Part shown: in pieces, positions 15,646-24,320 of the stretch
Layout: each line of letters begins with the position of its first letter
How positions within the stretch are numbered: position 1 is the stretch's first letter
NCBI RefSeq assembly: GCF_004114615.1
Contig: NZ_CP035300.1
Coordinates: 2,356,001-2,420,000 of the forward strand
Reading direction: 5' to 3'
Length of the DNA stretch: 64,000 nt
Source: Dyella sp. M7H15-1
GTDB taxonomy: Bacteria > Pseudomonadota > Gammaproteobacteria > Xanthomonadales > Rhodanobacteraceae
Made by a program: the position numbers and the translations under genes
Notes under the pieces: generated by a model
The model's database searches: none
What the model saw: the letters and a program-made list of their open reading frames with translations, nothing else
Told to the model about the DNA's origin: nothing

Positions 15646-18180
15646 TTAGGTGCCGCGCGGTTTAGCACGATGCGTAGGCGTGGCCGTCCACGGATCATCC
15701 GGCCAAGGATGCTTGGGATAGCGCCCCTTCAATTCCTTTTTCACTTCCGGATAAGTGCGTTCCCAAAAACCTTTCAGATCCTGCGTGACCTGGATGGGAC
15801 GCCCTGCTGGCGACAGCAGATGCAGGGTGACCGGAATACGGCCACCCGCCACCGACGGTGTGTCGGCAAGGCCGAACAGTTCCTGCAATTTCACGGCAAG
15901 CACCGGTGCCTCACCCGGATGGTATTCAAGCCGGCGCGTCTGCCCACTTGGAACCGTCAGGCTGTCTGGCACCTGGGCATCGAGTTGTTTGCGCTGCTCG
16001 TAGTTGAACAAAGCTGACAGTGCCTGTGACAGATCATCTTGAGACAACGCATCGAGCTTGTGCTTGCCTTGCAGGTAAGGTGCAAGCCAGTCCTGCAGGG
16101 TATCGAGCAGATAGGCATCGGACACATCAGGCAGGCCCAGCTCCGGCATCCACTCGCGCAAGGACTGCATGCGCATGCGCAAACGCCGTGCTGCTTCACT
16201 CCATGGCAAGGCATCCAATCCACGACTGCGGATAGCTGCCAACAGCGCTGGCATAGCATCTTCGGCTTGCACGGGTACGCTACGGCGTTCGAGTACAATC
16301 GCGCCGAAACGGTATTCTTCAAACGCCTCCACGGCGGCACGTTCGTCGCTCCAGCGCATATGGCGGGCACGCTGGAATTGATCCGGGTAATCCTCTTCCA
16401 GCACACGCGGGTCGAGTGGCGCGGCGGAAAGGATTAGACTGTCGCGCGCTTCATGTCGCAGATCCAGCACCACCAGCCATGACTCACCCAGCAGGGCGGT
16501 CTGTTCGTGCAAACGCGCACCACGGCCATTGGCCAGGGTGTAGCGCAAGGGATGGGTGTCGTCCTTTCGCGCAATGCGATCAGGAAAGGCATGCAACAGC
16601 ACATCGCCGATCGCGTGACTGTGAGGCACCCCGCTCGCGGCATTGCGCACATTCAAACGGCGACGCCAACCTTTGCTGGTCTGCTCGATGGCTGCCAGCG
16701 CTCCGGCATCGGCGCCGCCATGATGTCCTGTGGCACTGCGTCGGTCACGCCAGGCGTGCAGCGCATTCACGCGCAGGCGAAAATCGTCGCTGCGTGCCTG
16801 CTCGCCGCGCATAGGTGAGCGTGCTTCCATCAAGGCGAGCAAGTCGGCGATCAACGCATGCAAGGTTTCCGGTGCGCGCATGGCTGCTGCGCCCAGACGC
16901 GGTGTCGCGCCAAGCTCAAGCATGCGTCGCCCTAATGGTGTGATGCGCTGCTGCACATCCAGTGCGCCGAGGCGCGTCAGCAGTTCTCGCGCCTGCGCCA
17001 AGGCACCGGTGGGCGGTGCGTCCAGCCAAGGTAGTTCGGCGCTGCCCCACGCAACCAATTCCAGCACAAGCCCAGACAGTTCCGCCTGCGCGATTTCTGC
17101 CGAGCGCGAGGGATCAAGCCGCCGGCTCTGCGGCCACAAGCGATACGCCGTGCCTTCGGCCACGCGACCGGCACGGCCGGCGCGTTGGTCCGCCGAGGCT
17201 TGCGAAATGGTTACCGTCTCCAGGCGGGTAAACCCCGAGTTGGGATCGAACCGCGGTTCCCGCGCCAAACCTGTATCGACGACTGCCCGAATGCCCGGCA
17301 ACGTGACGCTGGATTCAGCCACGTTGGTCGCCAGCACCACGCGGCGCATGCCTTGATCGGCTGGAGCCAGTGCGAGCTGTTGCTCGGCCAGTGACAGCTC
17401 GCCATGCAAGGCCACCCGTTCTACATCATCCGGCAAGGTTTGCGTGAGCAAGCTTTGCACGCGAGCGATTTCACGCCGCCCCGGCAGAAAGACCAGTACG
17501 TCACCGGCATTTTCATCCAATGCCTGCTTTACTACGCGCGCAAGATGATGCTCCACGCTTTCTTGTGTGCGCGCTGGCGGATAGTCGACACGCACCGGAA
17601 AACTACACCCTGGACTACTGATGCGCGGCGCGTCCAGCCATTGCGCGATACGTTCGCCATCCAACGTGGCGGACATGATCGCGATGCGCAGATCCGGCCG
17701 CAGCGTGGCCTGGATATCCAGTGCCAGCGCCGCGCCGAGATCTCCCGCAAGATGCCGCTCGTGAAATTCATCGAACAGGATCGCGCCGATACCAGACAGC
17801 TCCGGATCATCCTGAATCAAGCGCGTAAGAATGCCTTCGGTCACCACTTCGATACACGTAGCTGCGCTGACTCTCGATTCGAAGCGAATGCGATAGCCCA
17901 CCGTCTGCCCGATCGGCTCACCCAACTGCTGCGCCATGAACTGCGCTGCCGCGCGCGCCGCGATGCGCCGCGGCTCCAGCATTACGATCTTTCTTCCCGC
18001 CAGCCAAGGTGCTTCGCGCAAGGCCAGCGGCACTTGGGTGGTTTTGCCAGCGCCAGGTGGCGCCTCCAGTACCAGGCGGGGGCGCGCGGCCAGTGCGGCG
18101 CGGATATCCGGCAGCAAGGGAGTGATCGGGAACATCGGCGCATTCATACGCGTGACACCAAGAGCTTCAAGCCGCGTCAT
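15646..18180 (-). CDS. hrpB: ATP-dependent RNA helicase-like protein HrpB
   Basis: An 844-residue DEAH-type helicase of the HrpB family (E. coli about 809 residues). Motif I is APPGAGKTT (about residues 40-50), motif II is DEFHER, motif III is SATLDG, and motif VI is QRAGRAGR. The C-terminal HrpB-specific domain ends with SPAGRPIQVTQDLKGFW. Cellular role is poorly known. ATG 18180 is used because AAAGGG lies eight bases upstream; ATG 18147 is an alternative that would begin nearer the usual family start. Confidence 0.92.
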   Translation of the reverse strand: MTRLEALGVTRMNAPMFPITPLLPDIRAALAARPRLVLEAPPGAGKTTQVPLALREAPWLAGRKIVMLEPRRIAARAAAQFMAQQLGEPIGQTVGYRIRFESRVSAATCIEVVTEGILTRLIQDDPELSGIGAILFDEFHERHLAGDLGAALALDIQATLRPDLRIAIMSATLDGERIAQWLDAPRISSPGCSFPVRVDYPPARTQESVEHHLARVVKQALDENAGDVLVFLPGRREIARVQSLLTQTLPDDVERVALHGELSLAEQQLALAPADQGMRRVVLATNVAESSVTLPGIRAVVDTGLAREPRFDPNSGFTRLETVTISQASADQRAGRAGRVAEGTAYRLWPQSRRLDPSRSAEIAQAELSGLVLELVAWGSAELPWLDAPPTGALAQARELLTRLGALDVQQRITPLGRRMLELGATPRLGAAAMRAPETLHALIADLLALMEARSPMRGEQARSDDFRLRVNALHAWRDRRSATGHHGGADAGALAAIEQTSKGWRRRLNVRNAASGVPHSHAIGDVLLHAFPDRIARKDDTHPLRYTLANGRGARLHEQTALLGESWLVVLDLRHEARDSLILSAAPLDPRVLEEDYPDQFQRARHMRWSDERAAVEAFEEYRFGAIVLERRSVPVQAEDAMPALLAAIRSRGLDALPWSEAARRLRMRMQSLREWMPELGLPDVSDAYLLDTLQDWLAPYLQGKHKLDALSQDDLSQALSALFNYEQRKQLDAQVPDSLTVPSGQTRRLEYHPGEAPVLAVKLQELFGLADTPSVAGGRIPVTLHLLSPAGRPIQVTQDLKGFWERTYPEVKKELKGRYPKHPWPDDPWTATPTHRAKPRGT

Positions 18181-18242
18181 GGTCTGCACCCTTTCTGTGG
18201 TGGTCGAGTCTTTTCAGACACCCGATAAGCCCGCTCATGAAA

Positions 18243-19069
18243 TTAATAAATATTCCATCAAGGCTTAACGCTATGTTTGCCTGGCATGCAGTAAGAAATA
18301 CAACCTAAATTGCATCGCCCCATGCCAGATCGGGAGCTACCCCGGTCAATAACTATCCATCAGCGCGGACCCGAGCACGATCGCAAGCACAAGCACAAGC
18401 ACAAGCACAAGCACAAGCATCGTGTTCCACCGACGCCAGGCTGTTGTGAATGAGCGGTTCTTGCATGGAGCAGTGACAAGGCTTCAGGTGAAGAAAGCGG
18501 TGTGTCGTAAGGGGCGACCGCCGTCATGTGGTGTGCATCGCGCCACGAACGATTGGCCATCCAACCACCTATAACGAGCCCCCGAATCGGCTCGCGGGGT
18601 GATGTTGTCACCAATACCATCGCAAGTTTACCCCTGTGGGAGGGTACGGTTTATGAAACGTCATGCTTTGGTTCAACCGCGCTGGCTCGCGCTGTGTGTG
18701 ATGAATGCGTTGTGTCTGGGCGTAGCGCCGCTCGCGCTGGCTCAATCCACCCCGCCGGTGCCCTACACCTTAACCTGGATTCCGAATCTGACCGGCACCA
18801 GTGACGGTTCGGCCGCCGGCGTGAACAACGCCGTCCAAGCTATCGGCAGTCTGCGCAACGCCTCTGGCACCTATGCCGCGTTCCTGTTCAACAATGGTGC
18901 CCCCGCACCGCTCGAACTGACGCCCTTGTCGGGCACGCTCTCCAGCGTGGCGGCGGGGATCAACAGCGCCAGCACCGCGGTGGGCACGCGCACGTTATCC
19001 GTCGCGGTGTCACGCAAGTCGTCTTGCACGATCACGCATGCGTTTGTCTATACCAGCCAGATGGTGGAC
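18243..19069 (+). repeat. Left copy of ~800 bp inverted repeat
   Basis: This 827-base segment is repeated in inverted orientation at 36039-36841 (803 bases). I found one base change within the coding part (GAC versus GCC, Asp versus Ala) and a length difference of exactly 24 bases, explained by four extra AAGCAC hexamers. It contains the 5' leader and the first 139 codons of the HAF/GloVer-repeat protein gene. Confidence 0.93.
18385..18419 (+). repeat. AAGCAC hexamer repeat, five units
   Basis: Five AAGCAC units plus a partial AAGCA. The matching place in the other copy (36689-36699) has one unit plus the partial, so this tract has expanded or contracted since duplication. Confidence 0.95.
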
Positions 19070-19195
19070 CAGGGCGATCGCGCTATGTTGCGCCCCCAAA
19101 CAACAGCCCGCATCGATATTCCAGGTTGGCGAAAGCCTTCATCTTTCGGCGGCGCATGCTCAATTTGCTGGAGGGATCTCGTCGCAGCAGATTGA
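18653..19195 (+). pseudogene. Truncated copy of the HAF/GloVer-repeat secreted protein
   Basis: Begins with the same signal peptide and N-terminal region as the intact gene at 33852-36455 (start ATG 18653 after GGGAGGG). After codon 139 (19069) the sequence enters an ISAs1-type element and reads on for 42 unrelated codons. The remaining two thirds or more of the gene, including all GloVer repeats, are missing on the far side of the element, so the insertion was followed by deletion or rearrangement. The product would be a secreted fragment if made at all. Confidence 0.88.
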
Positions 19196-19660
19196 GTGCG
19201 GCGCGACGGATAACTCCCAGGTTGGCGGCCGCTCGCCGTCTCGGCTCCCCCGTAACGTCTTCCCATCAATGGCCACCTGTTTGCCGGCGAGCGCTGGCAG
19301 GCCGGCACTGACCCATTCGGCAAACGCCACAGCAAAGGCTCGCCGGTCTAGGCGACCGATCACGTCGCTCAATGTGTCGTGAGAGGGAATGCCGTGGGGC
19401 AACTCCAGAAACTGGCACAGCCAAGCCTCGTTCTCGCAGCCAAAATCCTCTATCCCCACCCAGTCTTCCACCCCGCACACGACTGCGCATAGGGTAATCA
19501 TCAGTATGTCGCTGAGCTTGTGCAGCTTATTGCGGGTCTGCCGACGTGGATCGGCCAGGTTGCTGAAAAAGGGCATGGGATTTGGCAGCATCCCCATACT
19601 TTCGCCGATTGTCGCCACACTCCACCACCGCCTACCTGGGGAGATAGCGCGATCGCCCTG
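19070..19660 (-). mobile_element. ISAs1-family element, internally deleted
   Basis: Bounded by perfect 17-base terminal inverted repeats, CAGGGCGATCGCGCTAT at 19070-19086 and its complement at 19644-19660. The length is 591 bases, about half a full element. No target-site duplication is visible, in line with loss of the flanking gene end. Confidence 0.88.
19083..19618 (-). pseudogene. ISAs1-family transposase, internal deletion and frame change
   Basis: The N-terminal 120 residues are intact (RRQTRNKLHKLSDILMITL, then VAIDGKTLRGS, which includes the first catalytic Asp region). After about 19240 the frame changes; a second frame then encodes the family C-terminus (ANLGVIRRAALNLLRRD to GLLFGGAT, stop at 19083-19085). 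About 200 central residues, with the rest of the DDE site, are absent, so the element cannot move by itself. Confidence 0.85.
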
Positions 19661-19890
19661 CCCTCACGCGAGCCTCGTAAGACACCAGTGTGCAAAAGCA
19701 GCGATGCTTTACAGCAGCGAAGCTGGTCAATGACACGCATGAGAATGACGACACTCTTTCCTCGCTTGAGAAAAAACTGAAACAGTTCGCACGCCAACAA
19801 CGCAGTAGTCACAAACTAATTGTAAAATTCCCCTTTCGCCGCATCGGGCTGGTGACATGCTGTCGCTAGCATCTGTTGTAAGGAGTTGTC

Positions 19891-20799
19891 ATGAAGATCA
19901 GGTTTGCTTTCGCATTGTCCACGGCCCTACTGCTTGCCGGTTCGGTTCACGCACAGCACGCGTGGCAAGATCAGCCCACGGGTGACCTGGTGCCGCCAAC
20001 CCGTGCCAGCGATTTCACCGCCAGCCAGCTCGATGCGGTGCTAGCCGGTTCCTGGCGTTCTGCCACCAACAAGGCGCGCGATATCTATCGCCATCCCAAG
20101 GCCACGCTGCGGTTTTTCGGTTTGCAGCCAGACCAGACGGTGATCGAAATTACGCCAGGTGGCGGCTGGTACAGCGAGATCCTGGCGCCGTTGCTGCACG
20201 ACAACGGTCACTACATCGCAGCCGTGCCGGGCGGCGACGGCTCTGAACAGCGGCAGGATGCTGCCACATTACGTACAAAGTTCGGCGCGGATGCTACGGA
20301 ATACGGCAAAGCAAGCATCGTTACCTACAATCCAAAAGCGCCGGTGTTTGGCGCCCCCGGATCAGCCGACATGGTGCTGACCTTCCGCAACGTGCATAAC
20401 TGGGCCATGGCCGGCACGGCATCGGCCATGTTCAAGGCTTTTTATGCGGTGCTCAAGCCGGGTGGCACGCTGGGCGTGGTGGATCACCGCGCTGCAGAAG
20501 ACGCCCGTTTCGATACTGTCAAAAACAGCGGCTACCTGCCCACCGACTACGTGATCAAGCTCGCTACCGATGCAGGTTTCAAGCTAGATGCGCAGAGCGA
20601 CATTAACGCCAATGCCAAGGACACCAAGGATTATCCGAAGGGAGTGTGGACCTTGCCGCCCAGGCTGACCCTAGGGGTCCAGGACCGCGCCAAGTATCTG
20701 GCCATCGGTGAGTCCGATCGCATGACCTTGCGTTTCGTGAAAGTGGCGAAGGCACCCGCTTCGATTTCCTCCGCGCCTGCGAAACCCACGGCCGACTAA
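19891..20799 (+). CDS. Exported SAM-methyltransferase-like protein (COG4798 type)
   Basis: A 302-residue protein with a signal peptide ([16 protein letters not shown]) and a class I methyltransferase-like fold: [17 protein letters not shown] is motif I, and [13 protein letters not shown] resembles motif IV/post-IV. Proteins of this kind are annotated as predicted methyltransferases, yet export to a compartment without SAM makes the activity doubtful. AAGGAG five bases before ATG 19891 fixes the start. It lies 15 bases upstream of rluE and may be co-transcribed. Confidence 0.82.
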   Translation: MKIRFAFALSTALLLAGSVHAQHAWQDQPTGDLVPPTRASDFTASQLDAVLAGSWRSATNKARDIYRHPKATLRFFGLQPDQTVIEITPGGGWYSEILAPLLHDNGHYIAAVPGGDGSEQRQDAATLRTKFGADATEYGKASIVTYNPKAPVFGAPGSADMVLTFRNVHNWAMAGTASAMFKAFYAVLKPGGTLGVVDHRAAEDARFDTVKNSGYLPTDYVIKLATDAGFKLDAQSDINANAKDTKDYPKGVWTLPPRLTLGVQDRAKYLAIGESDRMTLRFVKVAKAPASISSAPAKPTAD

Positions 20800-20813
20800 G
20801 GCGAGCGAATGCC

Positions 20814-21347
20814 ATGCTTGTTGCGCTGAACAAGCCGTTCGGCGTCCTGTGCCAGTTCACCACCCACGACGGCCGGCCCACGCTGGCCGATTTCGTGTGG
20901 CAGAAAGACGTGTACCCAGCCGGTCGCCTCGATCACGACAGCGAGGGTTTGCTGTTGCTTACGGATGATGGTGCGTTGACGCATCGGCTGACCGACCCCA
21001 GACACAAGCAGCCGAAGACGTATCTGGTGCAGGTGGATGGTGCAATCACGGATGAAGCGATCAAGGCGTTATGCCGCGGTGTCATGTTGAATGACGGCCC
21101 AACCCTGCCCGCGCAGGCCGAACACGCTGACGAACCGTCATGGCTGTGGCCACGCGATCCGCCGATACGATTTCGCAAGAGCATTCCCACCCGTTGGCTG
21201 TCGATCACCTTATGTGAGGGGCGCAATCGGCAGATCCGGCGCATGACGGCGGCGGTGGGTTTTCCGACCTTGCGTTTGATACGGGTGCAGATAGGCGCTT
21301 ATGCGCTGGATGGATTGGCCCCAGGCGAAACGCGCAGGCTGTTGTAG
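20814..21347 (+). CDS. rluE: 23S rRNA pseudouridine synthase, RluE-like
   Basis: A 177-residue RsuA/RluB/E/F-family enzyme without an S4 domain. The catalytic motif [14 protein letters not shown] holds the active-site Asp. The late block [15 protein letters not shown] is the family's RNA-binding signature. E. coli RluE modifies U2457 of 23S rRNA. ATG 20814 gives the expected [11 protein letters not shown] start. Confidence 0.9.
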   Translation: MLVALNKPFGVLCQFTTHDGRPTLADFVWQKDVYPAGRLDHDSEGLLLLTDDGALTHRLTDPRHKQPKTYLVQVDGAITDEAIKALCRGVMLNDGPTLPAQAEHADEPSWLWPRDPPIRFRKSIPTRWLSITLCEGRNRQIRRMTAAVGFPTLRLIRVQIGAYALDGLAPGETRRLL

Positions 21348-21372
21348 GTTAACCCCACCTACCCCGAATGAT

Positions 21373-22167
21373 TCAAATTTCCGGCAAGCCAAAAAATGCC
21401 CTTGCCGTCGCCACACTGTTTGCTGCCGTCACTTCCACCGCCTCGCCGCGATCCCGCGCGATCTCCTCGCAGATATGCTTCAAATACATCGGCTCGTTGC
21501 GCCGATGACTTGGCTGTGGCCGCACTGTGCGCGGTAACAGATACGGCGCATCCGTTTCAATCATCATGCGATGGGCGGGAATCTCGCGTACGAACTCGCG
21601 CAAGTGCGTGCCACGGCGCTCATCGCAGATCCAGCCGGTGATGCCGATATGGCAATCCAGTGCCAGGTAATCGAGCAGCGCCTCGCGCGTGTCGGTGAAG
21701 CAATGCACCACCACCGCAGGAATCTTGTCGCGATAGCGCTTGAGCAGGGCGAGAAAGTCGTGATGTGCATCGCGCTGATGCAGGAACAGCGGCTTGCCGA
21801 CGTCCACGGCGATCTGCAATTGCTGCTCGAACACCTGCAACTGCACATGGCGCGGTGAATAATGGCGGTGATAATCCAGGCCCGTTTCACCGACCGCGCG
21901 AACTTCCGGCAATCGCGCCAGTTCGCGCAGGCGGGCGTCAGTCACATCGCTGTAGTCGATGGCGTGGTGCGGATGCACGCCAGCCGTGGCATACAGTACA
22001 CCGGGATGGGCGCGGGCTAGTTCCAGGGCATGTTCACTACCCGTATGTGACGCACCCGTAACGATCATATGCATCACCCCGTGCGCCTTGGCACGGTCGA
22101 GTACGGCATCGAAATCGTGCCGGAAAGATTCGTGGGTAAGATTGGCCCCGATATCGATAAGCTGCAT
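21373..22167 (-). CDS. tatD: TatD-family metal-dependent DNase
   Basis: A 264-residue TatD-type hydrolase. The N-terminus is MQLIDIGANLTHESF; like E. coli TatD it has IGANLT rather than the DxHxH of YcfH. Metal ligands include the Glu in VGETGLDYHRH, the His in VVHCFTD and the Asp in IETDAPYLLP. TatD is a 3'-5' DNase linked to DNA repair. Convergent with rluE. Confidence 0.93.
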   Translation of the reverse strand: MQLIDIGANLTHESFRHDFDAVLDRAKAHGVMHMIVTGASHTGSEHALELARAHPGVLYATAGVHPHHAIDYSDVTDARLRELARLPEVRAVGETGLDYHRHYSPRHVQLQVFEQQLQIAVDVGKPLFLHQRDAHHDFLALLKRYRDKIPAVVVHCFTDTREALLDYLALDCHIGITGWICDERRGTHLREFVREIPAHRMMIETDAPYLLPRTVRPQPSHRRNEPMYLKHICEEIARDRGEAVEVTAANSVATARAFFGLPEI

Positions 22168-22370
22168 AGAGAACCCTTTTTAAGTTTTTATTGTCCCATT
22201 CATTGAGCATCATCTCCCAGTCCATCATGGCTGTTGACCTGTAGTCGCCGGGCATCTGCCAAGCAAAGCTCGCCAGCCGCTTTGTGGATGTGTTAACTAT
22301 GGAACTTGCCTGTTCGACGTCAGGGAACACAGGGTAGGGGTAGGCAAGGATTTGTTTTGACGAAGTAGTC

Positions 22371-24122
22371 ATGAGCGGGGTGTACAGCATGTCGACAGTC
22401 GTAAAGCCGGCATCCGTGGGACCCGCAAGGGCCGCGGATGACCATGAGTCGGCGGTGTGCGCGCTGCTGGTGGCGCGTGGACGCCTGAAAGACAACGATT
22501 TGGCACGTGCCAGACGCCTGCATGAGGAGGCCTCCGATGGCACCCTTACCACGTTGCTGGCCCGGCTGGGTCTGGTTTCCGAGCGCGATCTGGCCGAAAC
22601 CTGGGCGGAGCGCCTGAGTGCTCCGCTATTGGTGGTCAGGGACGTGCCGGACATGCCGCCCGCCGAAGTCGATATTTCGGTGCGGTTCCTCAAGCAGCAG
22701 CATGTTGTGCCGGTGCGCTATGGCGAAGACGGGTTGAGCCTGGTCGTGGCTGACCCGGCCGACCCTTACCCCTTGCATGCGGTACGGCTTGCTTCGGGCA
22801 AGGCGGTTTCGCTGTGCATCGGGCTGCGTTCGGAAATCGACGACCTGATCGAACGCTATTACGGCCAAGGGCGTTCGGCCATGGGCACCATCGTGGAAAA
22901 TCTCCATGGCGCCGCTGCGGAAGAGGATGACGTGGAACACCTGCGCGACCTCGCCTCCGAGGCGCCAGTGATCCGCCTGGTAAACCTGATCCTGCAGCGC
23001 GCCGTGGAGCAGCGCGCTTCGGACGTGCATATCGAGCCGTTCGAGAATCGCCTGAAAGTGCGCTATCGCATCGACGGCGTGCTGCACGAAGTGGAGGCGC
23101 CGCCGTCCAGTTCCACCGCGGCGGTGATCAGTCGCGTCAAAATCATGGCCAAGCTCAATATTGCCGAGCGCCGCCTGCCGCAGGACGGCCGCATCCAGTT
23201 GCGCGTGCAGGGCAAGGAGCTGGACTTGCGCGTGTCCAGTGTGCCGACCAGCTTCGGTGAATCGGTGGTGATGCGTATTCTCGATCGCGAAACAGTGGTG
23301 TTCGATTTCGCCTCGCTCGGTTTTACCGACGCGTTCCGCGCGCGCTTCGTGGAAGTGCTGCAACGTCCGCATGGCATCCTGCTGGTCACCGGTCCGACCG
23401 GTTCGGGTAAAACCACCACGCTCTACACGGCGCTGTCGAAGATCAACACACCCGACGTGAAGATCATCACCGTGGAAGACCCGGTTGAATACCAGCTCGA
23501 AGGCATCAACCAGATCCAGGTGAAGCCGCAGATTGGCCTGGATTTCGCCAACGCGCTGCGCTCGATCATGCGCCAGGATCCGGATGTGATCATGATCGGC
23601 GAAATGCGCGATCTGGAAACCTGCCGTATCGCCATCCAGTCCGCGCTTACCGGCCACTTGGTGCTATCCACGCTGCATACCAACAGTGCTGCCGGCGGAG
23701 TCACACGCATGCTCGACATGGGTGTGGAAGATTACCTGCTTGGTTCCACCGTCAATGGCATCCTTGCGCAGCGACTGGTGCGCCGTCTTGACCCGGAAAC
23801 TGCGATTCCCTACGACGCGCCGCCGGAAGTCATCGAGGAATTCGAGCTGGAGAAATACACCGATGAACGGCCGATCCGCTTGTGGAAGCCAGGCAGCAGC
23901 ACCTCCAATCCCACGGGTTACCGTGGTCGTCGCGCCATCATGGAGTTTCTGGTAATGAGTGACCCTTTGCGCCGCCTGGTAATGCATCGCGCCGATGCCA
24001 GCGAAATCGAGAAGCAGGCTCGCGCTGAAGGCATGCGCACGATGTACGAGGACGGCATCGCCAAGGCGGTGGCAGGCATCACCACTATTGAGGAGGTGTT
24101 GCGTGTTACGCAAGAGGGCTGA
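22371..24122 (+). CDS. gspE: Type II secretion ATPase XpsE (GspE)
   Basis: A 583-residue cytoplasmic ATPase that drives pseudopilus assembly. The N-terminal domain (about 1-190) binds XpsL; Walker A GPTGSGKTTTLY starts at residue 341, and the Asp box/Walker B MIGEMRD lies near 406. The C-terminal region has no cysteines, so the four-cysteine zinc motif of E. coli/Vibrio GspE is missing. ATG 22371 and ATG 22389 are both possible starts; the latter has GGGG eight bases upstream. First gene of the xps operon. Confidence 0.94.
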   Translation: MSGVYSMSTVVKPASVGPARAADDHESAVCALLVARGRLKDNDLARARRLHEEASDGTLTTLLARLGLVSERDLAETWAERLSAPLLVVRDVPDMPPAEVDISVRFLKQQHVVPVRYGEDGLSLVVADPADPYPLHAVRLASGKAVSLCIGLRSEIDDLIERYYGQGRSAMGTIVENLHGAAAEEDDVEHLRDLASEAPVIRLVNLILQRAVEQRASDVHIEPFENRLKVRYRIDGVLHEVEAPPSSSTAAVISRVKIMAKLNIAERRLPQDGRIQLRVQGKELDLRVSSVPTSFGESVVMRILDRETVVFDFASLGFTDAFRARFVEVLQRPHGILLVTGPTGSGKTTTLYTALSKINTPDVKIITVEDPVEYQLEGINQIQVKPQIGLDFANALRSIMRQDPDVIMIGEMRDLETCRIAIQSALTGHLVLSTLHTNSAAGGVTRMLDMGVEDYLLGSTVNGILAQRLVRRLDPETAIPYDAPPEVIEEFELEKYTDERPIRLWKPGSSTSNPTGYRGRRAIMEFLVMSDPLRRLVMHRADASEIEKQARAEGMRTMYEDGIAKAVAGITTIEEVLRVTQEG

Positions 24123-24129
24123 CGTCGCT

Positions 24130-24205
24130 CGTAGGTTGGGGTGCAAACCCCAACTTTGCCATTTCCATACGGATCGCCATGTTGGGGTTTGCACCCCAAC
24201 CTACG
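24130..24205. repeat. REP-like palindromic element between xpsE and xpsF
   Basis: Perfect 25-base inverted arms (24130-24154 and 24181-24205) separated by 26 bases. Each arm itself contains the small palindrome GTTGGGG...CCCCAAC. A related copy is at 57082-57138. Confidence 0.92.
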
Positions 24206-24258
24206 CGCTGCAGTCTTACGTCGGAGCGTGCTTCGATGCGGCCTCTACGCAAGATTGG

Positions 24259-24293
24259 CCCCTCACCTCAATCCTCTCCCCGAAGGGGAGAGG
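24259..24293. repeat. Dispersed palindromic repeat, CCCCTCAC... type
   Basis: Starts CCCCTCACCTCAATCC and ends in the hairpin CTCTCCCCGAAGGGGAGAG. Close relatives are at 57157-57282 and 60826-60930. It ends 27 bases before the xpsF start. Confidence 0.85.
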
Positions 24294-24320
24294 AGGCGAA
24301 CGCGAAGAGCTGTTCTTTCT

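Noticed and set aside
18360-18620. Frame with Cys-Leu repeats
   Set aside because: It simply translates the hexamer tract of the inverted repeat; the same frame in the other copy has fewer repeats, and no start signal supports it.
18560-18652. Possible riboswitch in the leader of the HAF/GloVer gene copies
   Set aside because: There is a CGAGCC/GGCTCG hairpin, but the sequence did not match any riboswitch consensus I know, including cyclic di-GMP.
22626-23657. 343-residue antisense frame opposite xpsE
   Set aside because: His/Arg-rich shadow of a well-supported ATPase gene.
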